Source: Diphasiastrum complanatum (Eukaryota; Streptophyta; Lycopodiopsida; Lycopodiales; Lycopodiaceae). From it: 64,000 bases of DNA. The notes beneath the pieces were generated by a model. It was not told the DNA's origin, did no database searches, and saw nothing but the letters and a program-made list of their open reading frames with translations. The DNA is taken from contig CM055097.1 in NCBI GenBank assembly GCA_029204225.1, positions 69,430,572 through 69,494,571 of the forward strand. The letters are read 5' to 3'. This document shows positions 26,863 through 37,200 of the stretch, in pieces; positions within the stretch are counted from its first letter, which is position 1; every line of letters begins with the position of its first letter. Made by a program: the position numbers and the translations under genes.

Positions 26863-27096
26863 TCTTAATCTGGATCCGTGAATGCCTTGATCTTCAGACT
26901 GAACAATGCACAAAATCTGTTGTGTGCATTAACACTGAGTGCTTTTGTGAAATAAGCTCTGCAACCATGTCCTGCATTCTAAAAATTTACCACATTTTGT
27001 TATTAAAACATTTCAAAAGGATCACCTTTCTTAGACAAAGCCTTGTAAAACAAAAAAAATATGAGTAGCGACCTATGTTGAGCATAGGTTGTGTTC

Positions 27097-27433
27097 GAGT
27101 CCTTAGTAACAACTTATGCTCAACATAGGAAGCCGACGGGATTTTTCAATTCCCCACCTTTTGACCTATGCTGAGCATAGGTTGAATCTCTAGTCCTCTG
27201 CTCAGCATAGGTTAGCAAGCAGATTGCAAAGACATCCTATGTTGAGCATAGGTTGGACTAGAGCACGCGAGTGATGTTCTATGCTAAGCATAGGTTGCAT
27301 CTCTGGTCGTCTTCTAGCCCATGCTCAACATAGGTCATTACTCATGCGCTGTAGTCCAACCTATGCTCAGCATAGGATGTCTTCGCAATTTGCTTGCTAA
27401 CCTATGCTGAGCACAGGATGTTACTAAGGACTC
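27097..27433. repeat. Large imperfect inverted repeat (fold-back)
   Basis: GAGTCCTTAGTAAC at 27097 pairs with GTTACTAAGGACTC at 27420-27433. Further in, GGTTAGCAAGCAGATTGC (27209) pairs with GCAATTTGCTTGCTAACC (27385-27402), and GGTTGGACTA (27251) pairs with TAGTCCAACC (27352). The centre is near 27306. The left arm has about 75 extra bases (27132-27207). The palindromes are nested inside both arms. Confidence 0.85.
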
Positions 27434-27541
27434 ATGTTTTAAGAAGATGAATACAAATTAAAACATGAATATTTTCTAATGCAAGAATTTAATACCCATG
27501 CTAAGCATAGAACAAAGTTTAAAAAAGACAATAACCTTACC

Positions 27542-27660
27542 GTCAAAAAATTTGTAAGTGAGAACATATGCGAAATCTTATAGAAAGCCGTGACTTTGTC
27601 GTAGCGAGAGCTCTGGCAGCATGTCTGCTTTTGAATTTGCAAATGAGGTGAGTTATGCTT
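27542..27660 (-). pseudogene. Putative upstream exon of the ParB-methyltransferase gene
   Basis: The minus strand reads LTSFANSKADMLPELSLRQS, then DFAYVLTYKFFD up to a GACG|GTAAGG donor, with one TAA at a position where Gln would fit. It is assigned to the gene by orientation, donor site and the style of decay. The domain is unknown. Confidence 0.4.
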
Positions 27661-28185
27661 GAATATTTTTTTTTCGAGACCCCCGCCTCACGTCAGAACT
27701 CCAACTTGCTTCGGGACCAAGTTGTCGCAACTCACCTCACCTCACGCACAACCTATGCTCAGCATAGGTTAAAGGAGAGGACTGGTGCAAGCACCTATGT
27801 TGAGCATAGGTTAAAGAAGAAGAGACCTTGGCACCTATTCCACGCCTACCACGGACAGTACCATCAAGGTCTCCTGCTGCTACCACCGTGCCTGAGCCGA
27901 GACCATCCAAACCTAAACCTAACCCTAAAGATGCTGCCAAACAGTATTTAAGACATGGTAGCCGCTGAAAATTTTAACTAACCAATTACTTTCTAGGCTT
28001 GTTGCTCATTCGCATTTAGTTGTTTTTTTTGTATACATCTATTGAGGTTCGCATAACTTTTTATTTGTTCTATGACCAGCATAGGTTGCAATTAGGTTTG
28101 AGGAGCACATTTAGTTTGGTGTTAACTATTTTAACGGGTCTATGCTTGGCATAAGTATATAGTTAAAAAAAAATTTAAGGTTACG

Positions 28186-31100
28186 ATGTCAAGTAGTTCT
28201 ACCTCTTCTATTCCAGTAGTTGTAACTCAATATGTTGCAAGATCTTCATCTAACATTCCCAATGAAAGCTTTCTTTATAAAGCCACTCCTAAATCTGAAC
28301 ATGTTTTTGTAAATGATGTGGCATCGTCATCATTTACCCGTTCATCTTCTGAAATTTCTCAAGCAAGTACTTTTCAAGAAATGACGCCTGTAACTTAGTT
28401 TGTAAAAATCTTTCAACCTCATTCTCCTCTTCATATACAAGCTCGGCACAATCAGAACATTGTTCTTTTAAACAAGTTGAATCATTGAGTGATGAGTCAA
28501 AAGCTTCAATTCACTCAGTTACTAATTCTAGTAAATCAACATATCCGCGTAAGTCTGTTGATCTGCGACGTTCAAGCTTTTCTCATGTTCGTAAGAGACC
28601 TTCTCAAAGTGATATTCGTCGTGTTAAATCTAAAAGGGCTATATTTGTTGAAAATTTAGAGCCTATTGAGGGTCCAGAACATCTTGAGGTTGGAGCCAGA
28701 ATTCCGAGTCGTGAAATTCCAACACCTTTCCAACCAGTTCAAGCACCTAATAGTGTCACAAGTTCAATTTATAAATCAGACTCCAAACAAAAAGAAAAAT
28801 ACAAGAGAGACTTGAGATCCTCACCCGATTTAACGAATCGTCAAAAACAGTTGATTACAAAATTTGATATTCGAAAAGTACGAAATATTATTTGCTGCTC
28901 ATCTTGTTGTTTGCAAAAGCTGAGTATCAGAGAAATGAAGAATTAAGATCAAACTTCTTTTTACGAAGTAAGGATGAGAGAAATTACTATTTGTGTGCAA
29001 TAGTGAGGCCGGACAAAAACTCATTTTCGTATTTTTTAAATACTTTGGAGGTTTGTCGCAAAGCTTACAAAGCAGTTTACGCAATCGAAAACTCATGGCT
29101 TCAACGAATGCATGCACGACTTTAGAAAGACCCAACATTATGAGGATCCTTACAAGGTCAAACTGTTTCTCCAGATGCTTTAAATGCAACTGCTTGGCTA
29201 AAGCATTTCATAGATGTGCACAGAGAGAAATTGCCTAATTCCTTATATTTTCACTTGCCGGATAATTTTACAAAATTAGAAATATTTTTTATGTACAAAG
29301 AGTTTGCAAAAACAAAAAATGTTCCCTATTTGAGTTACTCATATTTTCTTAGAATTTGAAAAAGAGATTTTGGACTAGTAAAGATTCCCAAAAAATCACG
29401 AATGACAGTATGCTCCACTTGCGAGTTGTTAAAGTCTGCAAAACAACTTGCAAAGACCAATGACAAGAAAGATACATATTAATCAAATTTGTCATTCATT
29501 TTAATACTTTCTGTTTTAAAAAAATTTATGTTGCAGTCCTTTTGGACACCATTATGTTGCAGTCTTTTGTAACACCATTATGGTATGATCTTTATTCTAT
29601 TAAATGAGTGAATCATTGTATTTTCAGTGGATGCTGCAAAAGCTCTTCAACTGCATAGAGATCAATAAACAGTTGAAAGACAAAAGTTGGCCAAGCATCG
29701 AAAGAAATATTTGGAATGTCCACAAAAATATCTGGGCCTTGTTATTGATGGCATGGATTAGAAAAAAACAATGTTGTCTCATTTTGTCAGTGCGCCCAAA
29801 AATTTGAACGAGGCAGATTTTATTCAGGTTCATCTCGTTGGAGCACTTGTGTTTAATGGCACTTTGGAGTCCAAGGCCTTTTTTAATTATCCCAATGTTC
29901 GAAATGATCCAAATTTGACGATCACCATTGTACATAAGATAATTTGCGAATTTGGTGAAAATCTTTCAGAAATACTTTATTTGCAGCTTGACAACACTGC
30001 TAGGAAAAATATAAACCAAACTGTTTTGGCATACTTGTCTATGCTAGTGGAGAAAACAAAATTTCAAAAAAGTAAAGATAGAATTTTTGTTGGTAGGACA
30101 TACCCACGATCAAAGTGATCAAATGTTTAGTTGCTTTTCTAAGATGTTGAGATGCAAGAAAGCATTTTCATTACCAGTGCTTCAAAGCATTGTTGAGAAA
30201 TCGTATGTGCCAAAGCCAAACATGTCATTAATCAAACACACATATGATTTTCATGATTATGTTAAGGCGTCCAATGAAACAGAGCAATGCGTAGCTAATA
30301 TGAATGATATTAGCTTTCAGCACCACTTTAAAATCAAATGTAACGAATCAGACATTATATTATTATGGCGTAAACTATTTTCAAATTCAGTTTCGTGGCT
30401 ACCTCTTGAAGGAGTTCGATTTTTGCTTAACATTCCATCGACTCAAATCAGGCTTGCTGTGTTGTCTCCCTTCAAGTCCTTGCTAGAAGAACAAAAGGCG
30501 CAAAGAGAACATCGTGAGATTGATCCATTTGCCTCATTAAAATTTTTGAAATCAAGTATTCAAGCAGCTTATTATTTTTTTGATGAGTTTGATCAGCATT
30601 GCTGGATGGACTTTTTCGAGGAACAAAAAATCAGTTTGCTCGATCTCGAACTACATCAACAACTGATGAATTTCATTGGCCTCATAAAGTAGGAACATCA
30701 CGACTGTCGAACATTCAGATCTTCCTCGAGATAATGATTTATTGCAGCTTGTGCAAGGTGAGGAACATGAAATTTATGTTGCACTTCTAGCTTCAGAAAA
30801 CAATGAAGGACATCTATTTTGGATTGCCAAAGTACTTGGTTTTATTCAAAATAGCAATCAAACAAAAGTATTGTGTCCATTGGTTGCGCACCACTTCAAC
30901 GAATGCTTTTTTGGGAAGGTACGAACTCAAAATGTTGCAAGAGAAAGAGATTGCCAAAAAATCAACCAAGAGTCGACGATTTGAATCTATAGGATGTAGA
31001 TGTTTTGGCATTTAATTTTGAATTAACAATGACCAATCATCTACGAAAGTCAACAATATCTATATTGAAAGAACGACTTGGATTACTTGAAAAACCATCA

Positions 31101-31304
31101 TCCTCCACTCGTCATCAACAGAGAAAAGCTGATTTACAAGGTTTTTTGTCAACATTAGACGCGGATTCTGAGGAAGACATGCCAGTTGACTCTGATGAAG
31201 AAGATGGGTCTTCCACTTCATCAGCTGAAAACAAGAGTGTTGAGATTATGTCAAGTTCTGAATTGAGAGGCATCAGTGAAAATTCCTTAGAAAATGTACT
31301 TTAA
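28186..31304 (+). pseudogene. DUF7869-type DDE-like transposase/integrase protein (decayed)
   Basis: The reading frame starts with a Ser/Thr-rich region and a basic stretch (28485-28860). A conserved helper region follows: SKDERNYYLCAIV, EVCRKAYKAVYAI, TAWLKHFIDVHREKLPNSLY, LVKIPKKSRMTVCSTCELLK. The core shows GLVIDGMD and KKTML (first Asp, near 29745, with a TAG at the expected Gln after it), LYLQLDNTARKNINQTVLAY (second, near 29980) and LLVGHTHDQSDQMFS (third, near 30095). These three acidic sites resemble the DDE arrangement of transposases. I recall the same motifs from proteins annotated DUF7869 in plants and invertebrates. A LFWIAKVLGF segment near 30815 may be a small chromatin-reader-like fold, and the tail is acidic (DADSEEDMPVDSDEEDG). 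An intron probably ends at TTTTCAG near 29627. At least four frame changes and several stops make it a pseudogene. Function is inferred. Confidence 0.65.
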
Positions 31305-31556
31305 AAAAAAGAATGTGCAAATATAATTTAAGCAATTTTGTATTTCAATGGGATTTTGAGTTTCAAAAATTATTTGTTCTCTTGAATTATTATTTCATTT
31401 GTAATTATGATGGTTTTATGAAGTTTGCAACAAAAAACTTGTAAAATATGCATTTTTTGGCTTTTTTTTAAAAATAAAATTTAGAGATTTATTAAAAAAA
31501 TCCATGATTTTGGCTTAAAACTAGGACCATGAAAAAACATCAAAAAAGATTACTCT
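31305..31556. other. AT-rich sequence downstream of the DUF7869 gene
   Basis: Poly-A signals (AATAAAATT near 31470) could end the transcript. If the composite element ends here, I cannot see its terminus. Confidence 0.4.
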
Positions 31557-32927
31557 TGTGGTGGCATGGTTTTGATATTTAAAAGCTTATTTTGGCGCCG
31601 TTGCCGGGGAGCACAACCAATAAGTAGAAATGTTTTGTCCATTATCTGATTTTTTGGATGAAGATTGCTTTCCACCCAACCAAGCAGTCATAGTTCCAAA
31701 TTTGCTAGAACCAGTCACTGAAAGCTTTATTACTAAATCTGAGGAGGGGAAAGATTTCCAACCATTCTTGCTTCCCTACTCTCAGTCTATTTTGCAAACT
31801 CCATACCTGAGGAGACAGTTGTATCTGATTCCAGTCTATGTGCTATTGGTATACATCTTCTCTATGTATTTGAAGGACTATTTCCAGTTTTAGAAGATGA
31901 ATCCGGAATTGTCGAAGAAATATCTGAGGTGACAGAGGCTCAACCATTCCAGTCTATATCGACCTTTGAAGTAAAGAAGCAGTCTCCTATGCAAATCCTA
32001 AGCAACTTTCTGATTTGCTTTTGCAAGAAGCTCTGCCCTTTCATGAAGGCTGCTCATTTCACTTTTGGAGGGCCTATCCTCTTTGTCAATCTGATTTGAA
32101 GGCAATAAATGCAAGTGCAGGCTGTCTTTTGTCCATTTACTCAGAAGATTCAAGGAAGACAAAGGCAAACCTAATTTATCTACTATTCTATCAGTATTTT
32201 CAGCCGCCATAAAGAGCAAGAATTGTTATGGTTTTTGTTTTCATTTTTCTTTGTAGCTTTGTTTGTAAAATGTGTTAAGTTTATGTTATATTGACCGAAA
32301 GTTTTGTCATAATGTTAATAAAACTTTGGTTTTATGTAAACTGTTATCTATGCTTTTCCAAAGCACTGTTACCATCTGGTTTTGCTTTGTTTTGTTCCGT
32401 TTCTTTAATTTACAGGACATTCAGGCCAAATAAAAGCCTAGGATGAAGACATGGTGCTGCCCAAGTAGAAGACATTGATATGTTCTGATTTTTTGCTCAC
32501 CCTCTGCTATCATATTCAAACTTGCAAAGATTCGCTGTTTCACGTTGATGTAGTGTTGCTTGACCCCACAATACTAATTTTCTACTCCTGAATGTGATGA
32601 AGAGATTTATTGCTCAGAGTTAAATGTGGTGTTTGTTGTCCGTATTATATTTGAATCTGCTGATTTTTACTGGACTGATCATTGCTGTCAAAAAAGAAGC
32701 TGATTTAAAGGATGATGTAGTGTTGGCTGGCCCCACAATACTAATTTTCTGAAGATTCTGACAAATGTAAACCTATTACCATCTCCAGTTTCAAGTTGCA
32801 GACTATGGCAATCGAGAATTTATTCAAGCTTCAACACTTTCCGTGACTCTCTGATGCTTGCGAGGTCACTTCGCAATTGAGGGAAACATGTGGCGGCATG
32901 GTTTTGATATTTATTAGTTATTTTGGC
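31557..32927 (+). mobile_element. Putative miniature retroelement with short terminal repeats
   Basis: TGTGGTGGCATGGTTTTGAT at 31557 and TGTGGCGGCATGGTTTTGAT at 32889 head a 39-41-bp direct repeat. The first copy is followed directly by a perfect tRNA-Asp-type primer-binding site (31593-31610). The second is preceded by the purine-rich TTGAGGGAAA. Between them are 1.3 kb with short open frames (31630-31893, 32015-32212) that I cannot assign. Two related 37-bp segments (GATGTAGTGTTGCTTGACC at 32548 and GATGTAGTGTTGGCTGGCC at 32715) lie inside. No polymerase is present. The repeat is far shorter than a normal LTR, so this could also be the deletion product of a larger element. Confidence 0.45.
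31593..31610 (+). other. Primer-binding site, tRNA-Asp type
   Basis: TGGCGCCGTTGCCGGGGA is the well-known plant LTR-retrotransposon primer site complementary to the 3' end of tRNA-Asp. It is exact here. Confidence 0.88.
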
Positions 32928-33467
32928 TTTTTATGGCTAAATCTTAAACTTTTGTCCTTCACCACAATGCATAGCATATTCTTAAGTTGTAACCGAAGGC
33001 TATGGCAGCAAGGGCACTCATGTGGCAGCTTTTCGCAGTTGACTCTAAATTTCAATGGCACCAGTTGGACTTTTCCACCTATGCATTTTTCACGGGCATA
33101 TTCAAAGTTCTCCTTGGGCATTATTAATTTTGTGAAGACCAAATAACACGAGTCTACTCTAACTATTGGCACTTCTTTTCAAAGACAATATGCATTTTTA
33201 AATTGCCTTCTAATCTTAAGACCAGTCCTCAAATGGAAATCGAAGACCTGTGCGATTTGCAAATGCCATGCTTCCTTTGTTGATGGCCAGCTTTCACGAT
33301 TGTGAACCTGCCCCTAACCTTGAAGGCAGAATTCGATATATTATTTGCTTACTCAACTTTCTCTCTTTTCAAATAAATCGAGGTTTTAGCTTCAGCCCAT
33401 CAACACATCTCTTTTCGAAGAAATTGAGGTTTTAGCTTCAACCCATCAACACATCTCTTCAGCCCAT
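32928..33467. other. No recognised gene; short tandem duplication
   Basis: GAGGTTTTAGCTTCA followed by CCCATCAACACATCTCTT occurs at 33381 and again at 33426. Otherwise nothing is recognised. Confidence 0.5.
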
Positions 33468-33479
33468 CAAGCTTTTGTC

Positions 33480-34226
33480 TGTTGTATCTTCAACATCCAC
33501 ACCGGCTATGGCTCCAACTAGCATGACTATGGTAGTCTCCCAACTAGTTTATGCTATGGCTTCTCCAACTAGCTTGGATATGGATGCAAGAAAGATAGTC
33601 ATGAGCATGGTGGTGAGTATTCCAATGGGTAAGATCCACTCTTCTCTCTTTTCTCTCCTTAGTTTCTAACAAATGACGGCTTAACCTAAAAGATAAAACC
33701 CTAAACTAAATCTTATTCGCTGAGGCTTACCCTACTAGAGAATGGAGGGCCTAGATTAAGTTAACCTGTTGCCAGATGAATAATATACAATACAATGTGA
33801 AGTAACACAGTACATGAAACCACACAAAGGAGAACACTCAAAGAGAAAGATAGGCATGTATTGCAAATGAGGTTCTTCTCGAAAATGGACTCTTCCACTC
33901 CTATTTAAACTTGGAGTGGTGGTCACTTACAGAAATGCACTGTGGGACAAGCAAGCCACATAGACTAACTTAACTTTGAATCACACTGGTGTCATGGGAC
34001 AAACCCCCAATAGGCCTTTGTGACTAACTTTTACTTAACTTGAAACTACATATCTATGTGCAGTGCCCATGGCAATTTAAACTTAGAACTAAATAACTTA
34101 AGCCAATACGGATACCGTAAAAGCCTAAACTTGTTGGGCAAGTTCTACGTTTAAATCCTATCCTGCTTGTATTTTTTAAGATGTTCCGCAGGATGGCTAG
34201 AATATTCCTTGGAATATCAGCCTACA
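33480..34226 (-). repeat. 3' LTR (LTR family A)
   Basis: In element orientation it starts TGTAGGCTGATATTCC and ends GAAGATACAACA. A TTTAAATAGGAGTGGAAGAG promoter-like box lies near 33900. It matches 37554-38298 with few substitutions. Confidence 0.95.
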
Positions 34227-37200
34227 TTGTCTCCTCCGTTAAGAACTTGGCGGTCCCATGCCAAGCGCAATGTTAAGACCCCGCTCCTTATGGTGCTAGA
34301 GGAGTCAAAGTCGGTGCAGCTTGTAGATGTGGAACTTTTTGTAAAGTGCTGTTCCGTAGGAGATGAATTTTTGAAAAAGTATGAGTGTCTCCAAAAGATT
34401 TGAATTGAAGCACACTGGAGTTGGCTCGTTGATGACTTGCTTCCAATTGTTCATGCAAATGATCCAACGGATGATGTACACGAGCTTAGTATTTCTTGAG
34501 ACATGATGTGAATGCCACACAAGGGGTTACTGAATGGCAGTGAGATGAAGATGGAGTGGGTGTGATAGAGGGTGTTGAAATCTTGGAGGTGGTGAAGATG
34601 GATATATGGAAGTGGCTGGATGGATCAAAATTCCTTTACTCATTATTGTCTTTTGAAGCACTTTTGGCAGCATAGGTTTGCCATTTGACATTTCTTGCAG
34701 CTGTTTGAATTTTTCACAGAGTTCAAGAATTCTTCAGGCGGTCGCGAATGTATAGAGGCGTGTATGGCCTTGGTTTTTTTTTTTTGAATGATCAACAAAC
34801 TGTTAACGTGTCATTTTTTTATTTTATTTTTGGATTTAAGACATGGCTTATTATCATTGTTGAGAACCTCTAATATCCTTGAGTTTGTTGCTTCAAGAGC
34901 CGTGAACTTTATCAATGGTATGCTGCAGATGTCGTAGATTTGTCTGCTTCACGAAGTACTATAGTTGACAAACTAGAGCAATTCAGATTGATCCATCGGG
35001 GAGGAATGAAGACTTGAGACAAGGATGGGGGAAGTGAGATGAAGCTGCAAGATGTATTATATGGTGGAACATGAGAGAATGAATGGATGGAAAAAAGGAA
35101 TGAGATGGGTCTTGTGTGGATTTGCATATCTGTCCATAATATAACCAATGCTCTTTGTACAATTCTTCACGGAATCATCATTGCTCGTCTTTAAAAATAG
35201 CTTTGTCATTGAGGTTGTGCGCTCATAGCTTCAATCTCTGATTGACTTGAGATTTCTTCAGTTTACGTAGGCCTATGGGATGTCGCTCGCTGATGACTTG
35301 TGCTTTTTGTGGCCTCCGCAGATGATTGAATGGATGATGTACAACAGCGGTAGTATGGGCGACCACTACTCAATGTACATTTTTTCAATAAAGCGTTGTT
35401 GTTGGCGTTGGTAGGAACACTGGTCGTCTGCGTCAATTTGCACATAGATTTTGCCCTTGACGTGACTTGAGAGCCCTTCACAAGTACAAGCTACCACTTT
35501 ATTAATGATTTGACGGCCATGGTGAGGCAATTGGAAAGGCGTGGATATTGTAGCGCTTACGTAAAACCAACTGCTTATTGCAAATGGCGGTGGTGGTGTT
35601 GTCACAGATATTCCATCTTGTTGGAAAGATAGATCTTTTGCTAGATCATGGTTGCAGTCTGATAAGATGCTCATTTTGTTGCCAAATTGAGCATTTGTTG
35701 TTGTAGTCTTTGACTGCTCTTTTTGTTCATATTGAAAGTTGTTGAAATCATTGGTAAAGATGTAGAGATATATCCCAATGAAAATTCGTGTGATACTGCA
35801 ACTGTAGAGGTAGAATAAAATTGCTGATGAAATATCACCTATAATGCTGCTGCAAAAGAAAACACACCAAACCATACGACAATAAAAGAAACAAACAGGT
35901 AGCAACAAACGATATAGTTGACAGGACGAAACTTGAAATAAGAGAAAAAAATGAAAAATTGTAGCAGAGAACTCTATAGAAGGATTTGCATGACACAACG
36001 TACCACTCGCACATGACTCACACAGAAGATGACTCACACACGAGAACATACTTACTCGAACACAGTGAAAGATGAGTCGCACACGGGAACGTACTTACTC
36101 GCACACTGTGAAAGATGACTCGCACAGATAGGGTGAAAGATGACTCGCACACGGGAATGTACTTGCACACGGTGAAAGATGACTCACACACGGGAACATA
36201 CTTACTTGCAAACCTGGATCGAGGAGGTAAAAACGTGTGAATACTGTTGAAAAATCAGCTCTTCCGTTAGCAAAGAAGGTAGCTACAACGAGAACCTGAA
36301 AAACGACTAACCCAGCTGAAAAACAGTTGAAATACCTCTAACAAACCTCTGAAAACGTCTTAAACGGTTGAAATACTGATGAAAAACATCGCTAAAGTCC
36401 CAAAAAATAGCCGAAAAACCATTGAAAATGGCTGAAACATTGATGAAAAATATCTCGAATGTCTGAAAAACAATGGGAAATTCTCTGAAGTCAAAAAAAT
36501 AGTAAAAAACAACTGAAAATGTTTGAAAAATGTCGAAAAAATGTCTGAAAACGCTGGAAAACAGTAGAAGTACGTATGAAAAAGAAGAATGTCTGAAGAA
36601 TGGCTATGAAGACCTCTGAATCGCACAAGGCTGAGGACGACACTTCTTTCAAATCGTTCAAGGATGACGGCTCTGAAACGAGGTGTATGCATCGGAAGGA
36701 CATCTGAGCCGCTACCTTGAAGCTACCATGTTGTTGGTCGCTACCATTTTGCCACTACAGATCAAAACGAAATCAAAACATGCAAGGCAGCACACCATGC
36801 ATCAGGAGGGCATCTGAGCCGCTACCCTCTCCTCCAGAAACCGATGGACAGATGCGCTGGTGGCTGCTCAAACCCTGTTCAAAACTTACAAGTGCCAGCT
36901 CGACAGAAAGAGGTAGTCTGCCAATGAAACAGTCTGAGACCAGAAACAACACTGAAACAGGATCAGTATGCAAGGTCACAGCTAATTTGTTGCCAAATTG
37001 AACAGTTCAAAAAACACTTCCTAATCATGGAGCTCTTTCAGGTGAGGAATTCTCACAGAATATTGAGAGGATAGCGTTATGCCTTCATAGCTAACAAGCT
37101 ATCAACAAGCAAGCAAGCTCGCTTGCTCTCTATTTAGCTGATGAGAAGCTGATTCCATCGCTAGTATGTGCTGATGAGAAGCTGATTCCATCGCTAGGGT

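Larger units (their letters stand above)
22876..26978 (-). pseudogene. ParB-methyltransferase gene exon split by a copia insertion
   Basis: The right part (26978-26863) follows an AG acceptor and reads NAGHGCRAYFTKALSV then LFSLKIKAFTDPD, then TAA. The left part (about 22920-22876) reads EAIIAYFDKALVNL up to a GTGTGT donor. Joining the two sides across the copia element keeps one frame (GAG then GCC). The exon therefore existed before the insertion. The domain is not recognised. Confidence 0.6.
19698..27940 (-). mobile_element. ParB-methyltransferase transcription unit of the composite element
   Basis: This marks the whole minus-strand gene with its introns. I infer exons near 27660-27542, 26978-26863 joined to about 22920-22876 (a copia element sits between these two parts), 22733-21785, 21580-21326, 21223-21090, 20905-20455 and 20361-19698. 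Most have plausible GT donors and AG acceptors (for example GTAAGG after 27542, GTGTGT after 22876). The frame is kept over all exons apart from in-frame stops. A divergent DUF7869 gene starts near 28186, so the two genes share a control region full of palindromes. The 5' end is uncertain; an ATG at 27940 opens a 67-codon frame but may not be the true start. Confidence 0.6.
27071..28154. promoter_or_regulatory. Cluster of 14 hyphenated palindromes between divergent genes
   Basis: Consensus CCTATGCTNAGCATAGG, often extended by AA and TT at the ends. Copies: 27071-27090, 27111-27130, 27164-27183, 27195-27213, 27236-27253, 27277-27296, 27316-27335, 27358-27376, 27399-27418, 27493-27511, 27750-27770, 27792-27812, 28069-28086 and 28137-28154. 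The last two are degenerate. The spacing from 27071 to 27418 is close to 40 bp. Four more copies lie within the ParB-methyltransferase gene. I see none elsewhere in the window. They may be protein-binding or methylation sites of the element; that is inference. Confidence 0.85.

Noticed and set aside
27071-27511. Regularly spaced palindromes as a CRISPR array
   Set aside because: The window is plant nuclear DNA, the spacers are irregular and partly inverted copies of each other, and no cas gene exists.
27905-27930. CCTAAACCTAAACCTAACCC as a telomere-like tract
   Set aside because: Fewer than four imperfect units. It may be part of a coding or leader sequence of the ParB-methyltransferase gene.
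20455-31304. Non-standard genetic code with UAG/UAA as Gln
   Set aside because: LPLA in the same window ends with TAG, copia elements show the same Gln-to-stop changes, and Trp-to-TGA changes also occur. Decay by deamination explains all.
35366-36082. 238-codon minus-strand open frame
   Set aside because: No motif, odd composition, and it spans into the tandem repeat array of a non-autonomous LTR element. Kept only as part of the internal region.
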